DNA of 40,378 bases, taken from an uncultured Clostridia bacterium (GTDB lineage: Bacteria > Bacillota > Clostridia > Oscillospirales > SIG627). A program made the position numbers and the translations under genes. Below, in pieces: positions 15,576-24,557 of this stretch (position 1 is its first letter; the number at the start of each line of letters is the position of its first letter). Location: assembly GCA_947589595.1 (NCBI GenBank), contig CANQBV010000015.1, forward strand, positions 1 through 40,378. The letters are read 5' to 3'. The notes under the pieces were generated by a model, which was given only the letters and a program-made list of their open reading frames with translations, had not been told where the DNA came from and ran no database searches.

Positions 15576-16721
15576 ATGGTTATTGGACTTTTAGGCTTCG
15601 GCACGGTCGGCAAGGGGGTTTATCAGGTTCTTTCCGAACGGAGCGACGTCGAATTCAAATACGTAGTCTCCCTTGAAAAGGTGGAGCTGGAGGGCGTAAA
15701 GTATACGACCGACGTTCAGGAGATTCTGAACGATCCGGAGGTCGACACGGTGATCGAGCTGATCGGCGGGCTGCACCCGGCTTTTGAATTTGTTTCGGGC
15801 GCTTTGAAAGCGAAAAAGAACGTGGTGACGGCGAATAAGCACATGATCAGCGAGTACTACGCCGAGCTGGTGAAGCTTGCCAGGGAAAACGGCGTGTGCC
15901 TGCGTTATTCCGCTGCGGTAGGAGGCGGCGTTCCGTGGCTGATCAGCCTGGAGCGCGCGCACCGGATCAGCCGCATTTATTCGCTGCGCGGCGTGATGAA
16001 CGGTACAACGAACTTTATTTTAGACGCCATGCAGGAGCGCGGCGCTTCCTTTGAGGCGGCGCTGACCGAGGCGCAGAGCCTGGGCTTTGCCGAAGCGAAT
16101 CCGAGCGCGGATATCGATGGACTGGACGCCAGCCGCAAGACTACGATTTCCTCCAACGTTGCCTTTGGCGTCGTGGTGGACGGGCATGAGGTGGATACCT
16201 TCGGCATCCGCAGCATCCGCGAATGCGATATCAAAGCGGCTTCCTCGCACGGGCGGGTTTGCAAGCTCATGGGCAAGGGCGTTCGCTGCGGGGAGAAAGA
16301 TGAGATCGCCGCTTGGACAGAGCCCTGCTTTTTGCCGGCCAACGCCCCGGAGGCCGGCGTGCACGAGGGGAATAATCTGTTGAGCTTCGATGCGCGTTTT
16401 GTGGGCAAAGAGAGCTTTTTCGGGCCAGGTGCGGGCGGACCGCAGACCGGCTATGCCGTGGCGCAGGACTGCCTGGACGTTTGCAATTTCCACCCCGGTG
16501 AATATAATCGCGAAATGCGCGCGGTGCGTTTGCAGAACCATTTGGTTTTGCAGTCGTATTATGTGCGGCTGCAGGATTCCGATTCGTGGTTGGCAGAGCG
16601 CACGGAGGAGGTTTGGGAGAGCGGCGTGAAAACAAAGCCGATCCCGGTTTCCGAAATGCACGCCTTTGCACGCAAAATGCTCGCGCAGGGCAGAGAAATC
16701 TTCTTCGCGTGTATTGAGTGA
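15576..16721 (+). CDS. hom: Homoserine dehydrogenase, without ACT domain
   Basis: A 381-residue oxidoreductase making homoserine from aspartate semialdehyde. The Rossmann motif GFGTVGKG is at 7-14, ANKHMISEY marks the catalytic core, and GVMNGTTNFILDAM is the family signature. Typical long enzymes of about 430 residues carry a C-terminal ACT domain for threonine feedback. This one ends soon after the catalytic domain, so feedback by that route is not expected (inference). The start at 15576 has AAAGGA 6 bases upstream. The open frame extends to 15474 but without homology. A palindromic element follows the stop. Confidence 0.93.
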   Translation: MVIGLLGFGTVGKGVYQVLSERSDVEFKYVVSLEKVELEGVKYTTDVQEILNDPEVDTVIELIGGLHPAFEFVSGALKAKKNVVTANKHMISEYYAELVKLARENGVCLRYSAAVGGGVPWLISLERAHRISRIYSLRGVMNGTTNFILDAMQERGASFEAALTEAQSLGFAEANPSADIDGLDASRKTTISSNVAFGVVVDGHEVDTFGIRSIRECDIKAASSHGRVCKLMGKGVRCGEKDEIAAWTEPCFLPANAPEAGVHEGNNLLSFDARFVGKESFFGPGAGGPQTGYAVAQDCLDVCNFHPGEYNREMRAVRLQNHLVLQSYYVRLQDSDSWLAERTEEVWESGVKTKPIPVSEMHAFARKMLAQGREIFFACIE

Positions 16722-16728
16722 GATTTTC

Positions 16729-16779
16729 GGGGGTTCCCCCCAAACCCCACTCAGAAAACTTTCGAGAAAGTTTTCTGAG
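16729..16779. repeat. Modular palindromic repeat, copy E4
   Basis: A small stem (GGGGG, TT, CCCCC) at 16729-16740, linker CAAACCCCA, and a hairpin at 16750-16779 with 14-base arms (CTCAGAAAACTTTC) around loop GA, followed by GACTTTCAAAGCTTTT. It lies right after the hom stop and may end its transcript. Confidence 0.75.
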
Positions 16780-17048
16780 GACTTTCAAAGCTTTTCGGAT
16801 CAAAAAAGGGGAAGGCTATCCGGGATCGCCTTTTTCAGTCCGAAAAGTTTGGGGGATTTTTAAGGGCCTTTTTCAAAAGGTCCTTAAATGGGGTGTGGGG
16901 AAACCCCACTCAGAGGACTTTCAAAGCTTTTCGGATCAAAAAAGGAAAAGGCTGTCCGGGATCGCCTTTTTCAGTCCGAAAAGTTTTGGGGATTTTTAAG
17001 GACCTTTTTCAAAAGGTCCTTAAATGGGGTGTGGGGAAACCCCACTCA
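16777..17048. repeat. 136-bp tandem duplication with inverted palindrome elements (E5, E6)
   Basis: Two direct copies, 16777-16912 and 16913-17048, differ at only a few positions. Each holds an outer inverted pair CTTTTCGGA...TCCGAAAAG and a 14-bp-arm hairpin (16859-16888 and 16995-17024) with loop TC. Each ends with a small stem GTGGGG, AAA, CCCCAC. The second hairpin is perfect where the first has a G-T pair. A third partial copy (CGTCCGAAAAGTTTTGGGGG) follows at 17049. Short open frames through it are simply the repeat translated. Confidence 0.85.
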
Positions 17049-17100
17049 CCGTCCGAAAAGTTTTGGGGGATGAGGAAACCTCATAAAACGGTTTTCATCA

Positions 17101-17132
17101 GAAAAGGCGAGGGCAGTTGCCCTCGCCTTTTT
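17101..17132 (-). terminator. Intrinsic terminator of the PFOR gene
   Basis: AAAAGGCGAGGGC pairs with GCCCTCGCCTTTT around AGTT; a T-run follows on both strands. Confidence 0.9.
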
Positions 17133-17139
17133 GTGGTGT

Positions 17140-20100
17140 TTATTCCTTGGAACCGTAGAGTGCTTCGAGCTTGGTGAGCTTTTCGTATCTTGCTTTGGCA
17201 GCGTTTTCTGCTTCGGCAAAGAGCTTTTCGGCCCTTTCGGGATCCTGCTGCATCAAGCGGGTGTAGCGAGTCTCGCCGGTAATGAAGTCCTTGTAGGAAG
17301 CGGTGGGCGTTTTGGAATCGATCGTGAGCTTCTTTTCCGCTGCGGGATTGTAGCGGAACATCTGCCAGTAACCGGCTTCCACTGCCTTTTTCATTTCGAT
17401 CTGGCAGTTCGCCATCGTCCCCTTGATCCCGTGCATTTCGCAGGGCGCGTAGCCAATGATCAGTGAGGGACCCGGATAAGCTTCCGCTTCGCTCAGCGCT
17501 TTGAGAAGCTGGTTCATATCGGCGCCCATGGCAACCTGTGCTACGTATACGTAGCCATAGGACATGGCGATTTCGGCAAGATTCTTTTTGCCGATAGCCT
17601 TACCGGCCGCGGCAAACTGAGCTACCTGACCGATATTGGAGGCCTTGGAGGCCTGTCCGCCGGTATTGGAGTAAACTTCGGTATCGAATACCATCACATT
17701 GATATCTTCCCCGCTGGCCAGCACGTGATCCAGACCGCCGAAGCCGATATCGTAGGCCCAGCCGTCGCCGCCGAAGATCCAGACGGACTTTTTGGACAGG
17801 TAATCCTTTTCGGCCAGGATCTTGGCTTTGAGCTCGCACTTGCAGTCGCAGCTTTCCAGCATGGCGATCAGGTCCTTGGTGGCCTTTTCGTTTTCCACGC
17901 CGTTGTCGCGCGTGTCGAGATATTTTTGCGCAATGGCTTTCTTTTGCTCGTCTTCCACTTCGGAAACCAGCTTTTCTACATAGGAGATCAGCTTTTCACG
18001 AATCGTCTTCTGGCCGAGGTAAATGCCCAGACCGTGCTCGGCGTTGTCCTCAAAGAGGGAGTTCGCCCACGCCGGGCCTCTGCCGCTGGCGTTGTTGACG
18101 GTATAGGGAGTCGCCGGTGCGGAACCGCCCCAGATCGAGGAGCAGCCGGTGGCGTTGGAGATGTACATTCTTTCGCCGAAGAGCTGGGTGATCAGTCTCG
18201 CGTAGGAGGTTTCCGCGCAGCCGGCGCAGGAACCGGAGAACTCCAGAAGCGGCTGCTTGAACTGGCTGCCCTTGACGGTCTTGTTCACAAGCTCCGGCTT
18301 TTCGCTGACTTTTTCGACTGCGTAGTCAAAGGCTTTCTGCTGATCGAGCTGAGTGGCCTGTTTGACCATTTCCAGCGCTCTCTTTTCGGGTTTGCCGTCT
18401 TTATCGGCCTTCTGGGAAACCGGGCAGGCCTTGACGCACAGGGTGCAGCCCATGCAGTCCAGCGGGGAAATGCCGAGGCTGAACTTGTAATCGGTCTTGA
18501 TCACCGGCTTTTCGGTAAATTTCGTTTCCGCGGGAGCGGCTTTCGCTTCTTCGGCCGTCATGGCAAACGGACGGATCGCCGCGTGCGGGCACACGAAGGA
18601 GCAGGTGTTGCACTGAATGCAGTTTTCGGGGTGCCATACGGGAACATTGACCGCCACGCCGCGTTTTTCATAAGCAGCGGCGCCCTGCGGGAAGGTGCCG
18701 TCCGCTCTTTCGGCAAAGGCGGAAACCGGTAAGGTATCGCCGTTCATCAGGGAAACGGGGGTCACGACCTCGTTCACGAATTTCGCCAGATCGGCGCGCG
18801 GGCTTTCCGCTTTGGCCTTTTCGCCGGCGGGTTTCGCATCCTTCCAGGAGGCGGGGACGTTGATCTTTACCATGGCGCCGGCGCCGGCGTCGATGGCCTT
18901 GTAGTTTAGCTCAACAATGGCTTCGCCCTTCTTGATGTAGGACTTGTAGGCCATTTTCTTCATGTAGTCAATGGCTTCCTCTTTGGGCAGAATGTTGGCC
19001 AGCGCGAAGAACGCGGACTGCAGAATGGTGTTCTTTACCTTCGGATTGCCGATCTCGCGGGTCGCAAGGGTAGTGGCGTCGATGGTATAGAACTGAACGT
19101 CGTTGTTGGCGATATAGGCCTTCACGTCGGCGGGGAGATTCTCTTCCAATTCATCGACGCTCCACTGGCAGTCCAGCATGAAGGTGCCGCCGGGTTTGAC
19201 GTCCTGCACGATCTTGTAGCCTTTCAGAATATAGGAAGAATTGTGGCAGCCCACAAAGTCGGCTTTGGTGATATAGTAGGGAGATTTGATCTCCTTATCG
19301 CCAAAGCGCAGGTGGGAGATCGTCACACCGCCGGTTTTCTTGGAGTCGTACTGGAAGTACGCCTGAATGAATTTGTCGGTGTGGTCGCCGATGATTTTGA
19401 TAGAGTTTTTGTTGGCGCCAACGGTGCCGTCGCCGCCGAGACCCCAGAATTTGCAGGAGATCGTACCGGGAGCGCTGGTGTCGGGCGCGGGCTTTTCTTC
19501 CAGAGAACGCCCGGTCACGTCGTCTACAATGCCGATCGTGAAGCCGTTTTTGGGAGAAGCCGCGTTGAGGTTTTCATACACGGCGAAAATGCTCTGCGGA
19601 GGCGTGTCCTTGGAGCCGAGGCCGTAGCGGCCGCCGACGACCTTGACGTCACTCTTACCGGAGGTAGCCAGCGCGGTCACAACGTCGAGGTACAAGGGTT
19701 CTCCCAGGGAGCCGGGTTCTTTGGTCCTGTCGAGGACGGCGATCTTTTTGCAGGTCGCGGGGATGGCTTCGATCAGTCTGTCGGCGCGGAACGGACGGTA
19801 CAGACGCACCTTCACCAAACCGACCTTTTCGCCTTTGGCGTTGAGGTAATCGATGACTTCTTCGGCTACGTCGCACACACTGCCCATGGCAATGATGACT
19901 TTTTCCGCATCGGGCGCGCCGTAGTAGTTAAAGAGCTTGTAGTTGGTGCCGAGTTTTTCGTTGACCTTGCCCATATATTCTTCCACAATTTCGGGAAGCG
20001 CATCGTAATAGCGGTTGCAGGCTTCTCTGTGCTGGAAGAAGATGTCGCCGTTTTCGGCGGAGCCGCGCAGCACGGGGTGTTCGGGGTTGAGCGCTCTCCG

Positions 20101-20715
20101 GCGGAACGCGGCCAGGGCGTCCTTGTCGATCATTTCTTCGAGATCCTTGTAATCCCACACGGAAATTTTTTGAATTTCGTGCGAGGTGCGGAAACCGTCA
20201 AAGAAGTTCAGGAACGGAACGCGGCCTTTGATGGCGGAAAGATGCGCCACGGCGCCGAGGTCCATAACTTCCTGCGGGTTGGTTTCGGCCAGCATGGCAA
20301 AACCGGTCTGACGGCAGGCGTATACGTCGCTGTGGTCGCCGAAAATATTGAGCGCATGGGAAGCGACGCAGCGGGCGGAGCAGTGAATGACGCCCGGCAG
20401 AAGCTCGCCGGCGATTTTGTACATATTCGGGATCATCAGAAGAAGACCCTGCGAAGCCGTAAAGGTGGTGGTAAGCGCACCGGCGGCCAAAGAGCCGTGC
20501 ACCGTACCGGCGGCGCCGGCTTCGGACTGCATTTCCATGACCTTCACTTTTTCACCGAAAATATTCCGCAGACCGGTGGCAGACCAGGAATCGGTCAGCT
20601 CCGCCATCACGCTGGAAGGGGTGATCGGGTAGATGGCAGCCACTTCGGTGAACGCATACGATACATGCGCCGCAGCGGTATTGCCGTCCATGGATTGTTT
20701 TTTGCGTTGAACCAT
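17140..20715 (-). CDS. nifJ: Pyruvate:ferredoxin (flavodoxin) oxidoreductase
   Basis: A 1191-residue single-chain PFOR, full length for the family (symbols nifJ, por or pfor are all in use). It decarboxylates pyruvate to acetyl-CoA and reduces ferredoxin. In order: the N-terminal pyrimidine-binding domain (YPITPSSVMAE), the CoA/domain II-III region, and the EKR region. Then come a 2[4Fe-4S] insert with CIQCNTCSFVCP and CMGCTLCVKACP, and the C-terminal TPP domain. The TPP domain has the third cluster ligands beginning CAGCAETSY, plus GGDGWAYDIGFGG and NTGGQASKAS. CGGAGGAAAA precedes the ATG at 20715. Strong promoter at 20758-20786 and terminator at 17101-17132. This is the central catabolic enzyme of an anaerobe. 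Confidence 0.97.
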   Translation of the reverse strand: MVQRKKQSMDGNTAAAHVSYAFTEVAAIYPITPSSVMAELTDSWSATGLRNIFGEKVKVMEMQSEAGAAGTVHGSLAAGALTTTFTASQGLLLMIPNMYKIAGELLPGVIHCSARCVASHALNIFGDHSDVYACRQTGFAMLAETNPQEVMDLGAVAHLSAIKGRVPFLNFFDGFRTSHEIQKISVWDYKDLEEMIDKDALAAFRRRALNPEHPVLRGSAENGDIFFQHREACNRYYDALPEIVEEYMGKVNEKLGTNYKLFNYYGAPDAEKVIIAMGSVCDVAEEVIDYLNAKGEKVGLVKVRLYRPFRADRLIEAIPATCKKIAVLDRTKEPGSLGEPLYLDVVTALATSGKSDVKVVGGRYGLGSKDTPPQSIFAVYENLNAASPKNGFTIGIVDDVTGRSLEEKPAPDTSAPGTISCKFWGLGGDGTVGANKNSIKIIGDHTDKFIQAYFQYDSKKTGGVTISHLRFGDKEIKSPYYITKADFVGCHNSSYILKGYKIVQDVKPGGTFMLDCQWSVDELEENLPADVKAYIANNDVQFYTIDATTLATREIGNPKVKNTILQSAFFALANILPKEEAIDYMKKMAYKSYIKKGEAIVELNYKAIDAGAGAMVKINVPASWKDAKPAGEKAKAESPRADLAKFVNEVVTPVSLMNGDTLPVSAFAERADGTFPQGAAAYEKRGVAVNVPVWHPENCIQCNTCSFVCPHAAIRPFAMTAEEAKAAPAETKFTEKPVIKTDYKFSLGISPLDCMGCTLCVKACPVSQKADKDGKPEKRALEMVKQATQLDQQKAFDYAVEKVSEKPELVNKTVKGSQFKQPLLEFSGSCAGCAETSYARLITQLFGERMYISNATGCSSIWGGSAPATPYTVNNASGRGPAWANSLFEDNAEHGLGIYLGQKTIREKLISYVEKLVSEVEDEQKKAIAQKYLDTRDNGVENEKATKDLIAMLESCDCKCELKAKILAEKDYLSKKSVWIFGGDGWAYDIGFGGLDHVLASGEDINVMVFDTEVYSNTGGQASKASNIGQVAQFAAAGKAIGKKNLAEIAMSYGYVYVAQVAMGADMNQLLKALSEAEAYPGPSLIIGYAPCEMHGIKGTMANCQIEMKKAVEAGYWQMFRYNPAAEKKLTIDSKTPTASYKDFITGETRYTRLMQQDPERAEKLFAEAENAAKARYEKLTKLEALYGSKE

Positions 20716-20757
20716 GTTCGTTTTCCTCCGTAGAGTGTTAATAAAAATTTCGTATGT

Positions 20758-20786
20758 ATTATATCACCAAAACGTATGGATGTAAA
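20758..20786 (-). promoter_or_regulatory. Sigma-A-type promoter of the PFOR gene
   Basis: On the minus strand TTTACA (20786-20781), a 17-base spacer and TATAAT (20763-20758). Confidence 0.85.
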
Positions 20787-20867
20787 GAAGAAAAAACAGA
20801 AAAAAACAAAAAAATCATTGGGTTTTTTGGAAAATTGATTCTTTTTCTTTCCTTTTTTTATGAGCTG

Positions 20868-20876
20868 TGATACAAT
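20868..20876 (+). promoter_or_regulatory. Extended -10 promoter of comM
   Basis: TGATACAAT: a TGn extension plus TACAAT (20871-20876). No good -35 at the right distance, as is usual for extended -10 promoters. AGGGAGG lies before the ATG at 20904. Confidence 0.55.
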
Positions 20877-20903
20877 GATTTCAGATCGTAAGGGAGGCAA
20901 TTT

Positions 20904-22430
20904 ATGATCAGCAAAATACATACCGCCGCTTTGTGGGGCCTGGAGAGCTTTGAAGTGGTGGCGGAGGCCTTTTTCGGCAAGGGGTTGCCGGGTGTGGAGA
21001 TCATCGGTCTGGGCGATATCGCGGTGCGCGAATCCTTGAGCCGTATTACGGCTGCCTGCCAAAGCTCCGGCCTTGTGCTGCCAAAGGGAAAGGTCACGGT
21101 GAATCTGGCGCCCGCCGACCGCAAAAAACAAGGCTCCGGTTTTGATTTGGCGATTGTGGTTGCGCTGCTGTCCGGCACGGTTTTGCAGGGGGTAGCGCTG
21201 GAAGACTGCGCCTTTTTCGGCGAGCTGTCGCTCGATGGTTCGCTGCGCGGCGTTTGCGGGGCGCTGCCGCTTGCTGTTTCGGCAAAAGAGGCCGGCGTCA
21301 AAAAGCTGTTTGTGCCGCTTTGCAACGCGGCGGAATGCAGTGTGGTCGATGGAGTTGAGGTGTATGGGGTACCTCATCTGACCGATCTGGTTTTGCACCT
21401 CAAAGAAGGCTCCCGTTTGGAAAAAACAAATTTTGACCGGCAACAGGTGATCGAAAATTCGGTTTGCGCGGTGGATTTTGCCGACATCAAGGGGCAGGAA
21501 ATTGCCAAAAGAGCGGCGGAAATTGCCGCCGCGGGCAAGCATAATCTTTTGCTGGTCGGACCGCCCGGCAGCGGCAAAAGTATGCTTTCAAAGGCGATTC
21601 CCGGAATTTTGCCGCAAATGGATTTTGAAGAAATGCTCGAATGCACCAAAATTCACTCGATCGCCGGGCTTTTGCCGGAGGGCGTGCCGCTGGTGACCCA
21701 GCGCCCGTTCCGTGCGCCGCACCACACCATGAGCTTTGCCGGCTTAGCGGGCGGCGGCGTACAGCCGCAGCCGGGTGAAATTTCGCTGTGCCACCACGGC
21801 GTTTTGTTTTTAGATGAATTGCCGGAATTTGAAAAGCGTTCGCTGGAAATTCTGCGTCAGCCGCTGGAGGATCGGTCGATCACCATTACCCGCGCCGGCT
21901 GGAAGATGACCTTCCCCGCCAATTTTATGCTGGTTTGCGCCATGAATCCCTGCCCCTGCGGGTATTACGGCTCCGACGTCCGCGCCTGTACCTGCACGCC
22001 GGCTGCGGTGGAGCGCTATTTATCCAAAATTTCCGGACCGCTGCTTGACCGGATCGATCTGAAAATCGAAGTGCCGGCGGTTTCGTTTGAGGAAATTTCC
22101 TCCAAAACGCGCGGGGAGGACAGCCGCACCGTGCGCGCCCGTGTGAACCGCGCAAGAGAGACGGCGCGCGAGCGCTACCGGGCCTACGGCATTGGCTGCA
22201 ACGGCGATCTCACCCCGGCGCTGACCCGCAAATTCTGCGTATACGACAAGGAGGCCGAAACGGTTTTGCGTTCCGGCTTTGTAACAAACAATCTTTCGGC
22301 ACGCGGGTTCGACAGGATCCTGCGCCTGGCGCGCACCATTGCCGATCTGGACGGTGCGGAAAGGATTGGAGAAAGGCACGTTTTGGAAGCGCTGCAATTT
22401 CGCTTTTCTTCCGGAACGCTTTGGAACTGA
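20904..22430 (+). CDS. comM: YifB/ComM-family Mg-chelatase-like AAA+ ATPase
   Basis: A 508-residue AAA+ protein. Homologue ComM is a branch-migration helicase that helps integrate transformed DNA in competent Gram-negatives; its role in Clostridia is less clear. An N-terminal Lon-substrate-like domain (about 1-165; GLPGVEIIGLGDIAVRES) precedes the AAA+ core. The Walker A motif GPPGSGKS is at 219-226, with RPFRAPHHTMS, the Walker B region GVLFLDELPEF, and the four-Cys AMNPCPCGYYG...CTCTP zinc-type motif. The C-terminal YifB domain has NLSARGFDRILRLARTIADL. The stop is one base from the next start, so it is probably the head of a three-gene operon. Confidence 0.93.
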   Translation: MISKIHTAALWGLESFEVVAEAFFGKGLPGVEIIGLGDIAVRESLSRITAACQSSGLVLPKGKVTVNLAPADRKKQGSGFDLAIVVALLSGTVLQGVALEDCAFFGELSLDGSLRGVCGALPLAVSAKEAGVKKLFVPLCNAAECSVVDGVEVYGVPHLTDLVLHLKEGSRLEKTNFDRQQVIENSVCAVDFADIKGQEIAKRAAEIAAAGKHNLLLVGPPGSGKSMLSKAIPGILPQMDFEEMLECTKIHSIAGLLPEGVPLVTQRPFRAPHHTMSFAGLAGGGVQPQPGEISLCHHGVLFLDELPEFEKRSLEILRQPLEDRSITITRAGWKMTFPANFMLVCAMNPCPCGYYGSDVRACTCTPAAVERYLSKISGPLLDRIDLKIEVPAVSFEEISSKTRGEDSRTVRARVNRARETARERYRAYGIGCNGDLTPALTRKFCVYDKEAETVLRSGFVTNNLSARGFDRILRLARTIADLDGAERIGERHVLEALQFRFSSGTLWN

Positions 22431-22431
22431 A

Positions 22432-22902
22432 ATGAAACGGATCACACTTCCCTTGGCGCGTGATAAATGGAACCGCAATTTTGACCGTCGCATTTTCCCC
22501 GCCGCTTTTTCGCGCCGCTTTCACATTGAAGAAAAAGACGTGTTTTTGGGCAAACGCCGCGCCGATTCCTTCTGGTTCTATGAGAAAAAGAAAAACCGCT
22601 TTGCGCTCCTGCCTCCCTGCCTGCGCGCTTCTCTGCGGCAGCGCGAGGGGAGAACGACGCTGGAGATCCGGTTTTTCCGCCCGGCTTTCCCGGCGGTGAT
22701 CCTGCTTTTGTGGGCGCTTTTGTTTTTTGTTTCGTCGCTGTTTTTTATCGGGACGGAATGGGATTTATTTGCACTGCTTTTTTTTGTTTCCGTACTTGCC
22801 ATTTTGCCGTTTTTGTGGTATTCTGAAAAAAGAAAGAGAGCGCTTTTGCAAATGCTTTCTGCCGTTTTGGAAAGACCCGTTGATTTGAAAACGAAGAAAT
22901 AA
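22432..22902 (+). CDS. Unknown small two-helix membrane protein
   Basis: A 156-residue protein I do not recognise. A basic, Phe/Arg-rich N-terminal half (about 1-80) is followed by two hydrophobic helices (about 84-109 and 112-131) and a basic C-terminus. The ATG at 22432 begins one base after the comM stop; there is only a weak GGAA site, so translation is probably coupled to comM. The open frame extends back inside comM to 22339 but without support. The YcxB-like layout of a soluble part plus paired helices is only a loose impression. Confidence 0.65.
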   Translation: MKRITLPLARDKWNRNFDRRIFPAAFSRRFHIEEKDVFLGKRRADSFWFYEKKKNRFALLPPCLRASLRQREGRTTLEIRFFRPAFPAVILLLWALLFFVSSLFFIGTEWDLFALLFFVSVLAILPFLWYSEKRKRALLQMLSAVLERPVDLKTKK

Positions 22903-22919
22903 TACCCGGAGGAACTTTT

Positions 22920-23300
22920 ATGAAACGCTTATTGCTTGTTTTTCTGGCGTTATCCCTTCTTTTGGCGCTTGCCGCCTGCGGCCCTAAAACCGAAAGCCCG
23001 ACTGCCGACGAGCCGGAAGAAACACAAACCACCGAAACGGCCGGGACATCCGCCGGAACCAAGGACCCGGTTGCGCCCGATCATGAAACCGTAACGTCTG
23101 AAAACGATCCGGCCGGTACGACGGAGCCCGCCCCTCCGACTGCTGTGAATCCGTTTAATCCCACGCCGCCGACTTCTTCAACCACGCCGCCGACCTCCTC
23201 GACGCCGCCGGCTTCTTCAACCACGCCGCCGACCTCCTCAACGACGCCGCCGGCTACTACGACCAGGAATCCCAATGAGGGCGGCCTGATCCCGCGTTGA
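22920..23300 (+). CDS. Secreted lipoprotein with TPPTSST repeats
   Basis: A 126-residue lipoprotein. The signal peptide ends in the lipobox LAAC (Cys20), so the mature protein is diacylglyceryl-anchored outside the membrane. The rest is low complexity: an acidic Thr-rich stretch, then about five PP-Thr/Ser units of 6-7 residues (TPPTSST type, about 80-113). Such Thr/Pro stalks act as extended spacers and can be O-glycosylated (inference). There is no folded domain. CGGAGGA lies 5 bases before the ATG. Third gene of the comM operon, followed by a terminator. Confidence 0.8.
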   Translation: MKRLLLVFLALSLLLALAACGPKTESPTADEPEETQTTETAGTSAGTKDPVAPDHETVTSENDPAGTTEPAPPTAVNPFNPTPPTSSTTPPTSSTPPASSTTPPTSSTTPPATTTRNPNEGGLIPR

Positions 23301-23412
23301 GCGCTTCGCCCGGCTTGCGGAACGTTGTTCCGCGCCCTGCAAGGAAGCTTTTCAGAGCGCATATCCAGCGATCCTTTCGGTGAGAAGAAAAAAGATAAAA
23401 TGGCCAAACGGC

Positions 23413-23456
23413 AAAAGAGGCGATCGGTTTTTCCGATCGCCTCTTCGCTTTTTTAT
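23413..23456 (+). terminator. Intrinsic terminator of the comM operon
   Basis: GAGGCGATCGG pairs with CCGATCGCCTC around TTTTT, followed by TTCGCTTTTTTATT. Confidence 0.85.
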
Positions 23457-23463
23457 TATCCAA

Positions 23464-23530
23464 AAGTTTTGGGGATCCAATCCCTTTTTCAAAAGGGATT
23501 GGCGGGGGGGGTTCGGGGCAGCGCCCCGGG
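23464..23530. repeat. Modular palindromic repeat, copy E7 (reverse orientation)
   Basis: AAGTTTTGGGGAT, then a hairpin at 23477-23502 with 12-base arms (CCAATCCCTTTT) around loop TC, a G-rich linker and a small stem GGGGC, AGC, GCCCC (23515-23527). In the flank orientation used for E1 the loop reads GA. It lies between the convergent ends of the comM operon and the GGGtGRT gene. Confidence 0.8.
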
Positions 23531-23543
23531 AATGCTCCCGTTT

Positions 23544-24545
23544 TTACTTATTGATCGCCATGGCGATTTCCACGGCTACGGCCACGGTCGCGCCGACCAT
23601 GGGGTTGTTGCCCATACCGATCAGACCCATCATTTCCACGTGCGCGGGAACGGAGGAAGATCCTGCGAACTGCGCGTCGCCGTGCATACGGCCCATGGAG
23701 TCGGTCAAACCGTAGGAAGCAGGGCCTGCCGCCACGTTATCGGGGTGGAGGGTTCTGCCCGTACCGCCGCCGGAAGCCACGGAGAAATATTTCTTACCGT
23801 TTTCGGTCGCCCACTTTTTGTAGGTGCCGGCAACTAAGTGCTGGAAACGGGTGGGGTTGGTGGAGTTGCCGGTAATGGAAACGTCTACCGATTCGTGCTG
23901 CATGATCGCCACACCCTCGAGCACGTCGTTGGCGCCATAGCAGCGAACCTTGGCTCTTTCGCCGTCGGAGTAGGCCTTTTCCTTAATGATATTCAGCTTG
24001 TTTTCGGTGAAATCGTATTCGGTCTGCACATAGGTGAAGCCGTTGATTCGGGAAATGATCCAGGCAGCGTCTTTGCCGAGACCGTTGAGAATGATCTGGA
24101 GCGGCTCCTTGCGTACCTTGTTGGCGGTTTTGGCAATGCCGATTGCGCCTTCCGCGGCGGCAAAGGATTCGTGACCTGCCAGGAAGCAGAAGCACTTGGT
24201 TTCCTCACGCAGGAGCATCGCGCCCAGGTTGCCGTGGCCTAGACCTACGTTTCTGGATTCGGCAACGGAGCCGTGAATGCAGAACGCCTGCAGACCGATG
24301 CCGATCGCTTCGGCGGCTTCGGCGGCGGTTTTCACGTTTTTCTTCACCGCGATCGCCGCGCCCAGCGTGTACGCCCAGGACGCGTTTTCAAACGCGATCG
24401 GCTGCACGCCCTTGACCAGCGCGTCGACGTCTACGCCTTTGGCAAGGCACAGGTCTCTGGCTTCTTCCAGAGAAGCGATCCCGTATTCCTTGAGGCATTC
24501 GTTGATTTTATCGATTCTTCTTTCGTACCCTTCAAATTTAACCAT
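23544..24545 (-). CDS. GGGtGRT protein (conserved, function unknown)
   Basis: A 333-residue protein of a conserved clostridial/anaerobe family named after its GGGTGRT motif, here in FSVASGGGTGRTLHPDNVA. The Gly-rich motif suggests a nucleotide or phosphate loop (inference). Also striking are GLGHGNLGAMLLREETKCFCFLAGHESFAAAEG and SITGNSTNPTRFQHL. Three Cys lie in the N-terminal half and in CFCF. No membrane segments. It is the last gene of an operon with pduL and the Fe-S scaffold gene, 12 bases behind the scaffold, with AAGGAGG before the ATG. Proximity of the scaffold and this gene is a known recurring pair; no reaction is established. Confidence 0.9.
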   Translation of the reverse strand: MVKFEGYERRIDKINECLKEYGIASLEEARDLCLAKGVDVDALVKGVQPIAFENASWAYTLGAAIAVKKNVKTAAEAAEAIGIGLQAFCIHGSVAESRNVGLGHGNLGAMLLREETKCFCFLAGHESFAAAEGAIGIAKTANKVRKEPLQIILNGLGKDAAWIISRINGFTYVQTEYDFTENKLNIIKEKAYSDGERAKVRCYGANDVLEGVAIMQHESVDVSITGNSTNPTRFQHLVAGTYKKWATENGKKYFSVASGGGTGRTLHPDNVAAGPASYGLTDSMGRMHGDAQFAGSSSVPAHVEMMGLIGMGNNPMVGATVAVAVEIAMAINK

Positions 24546-24557
24546 TGTCCTGCCTCC

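Noticed and set aside
16777..17048. CRISPR array or small repeat proteins in the 136-bp repeats
   Set aside because: The copies are contiguous without spacers, no cas genes are near, and the short frames are only the repeat translated in several phases.
19243..20733. 496-codon plus-strand frame opposite the PFOR gene
   Set aside because: Antisense shadow; no start signals and no recognisable domain.
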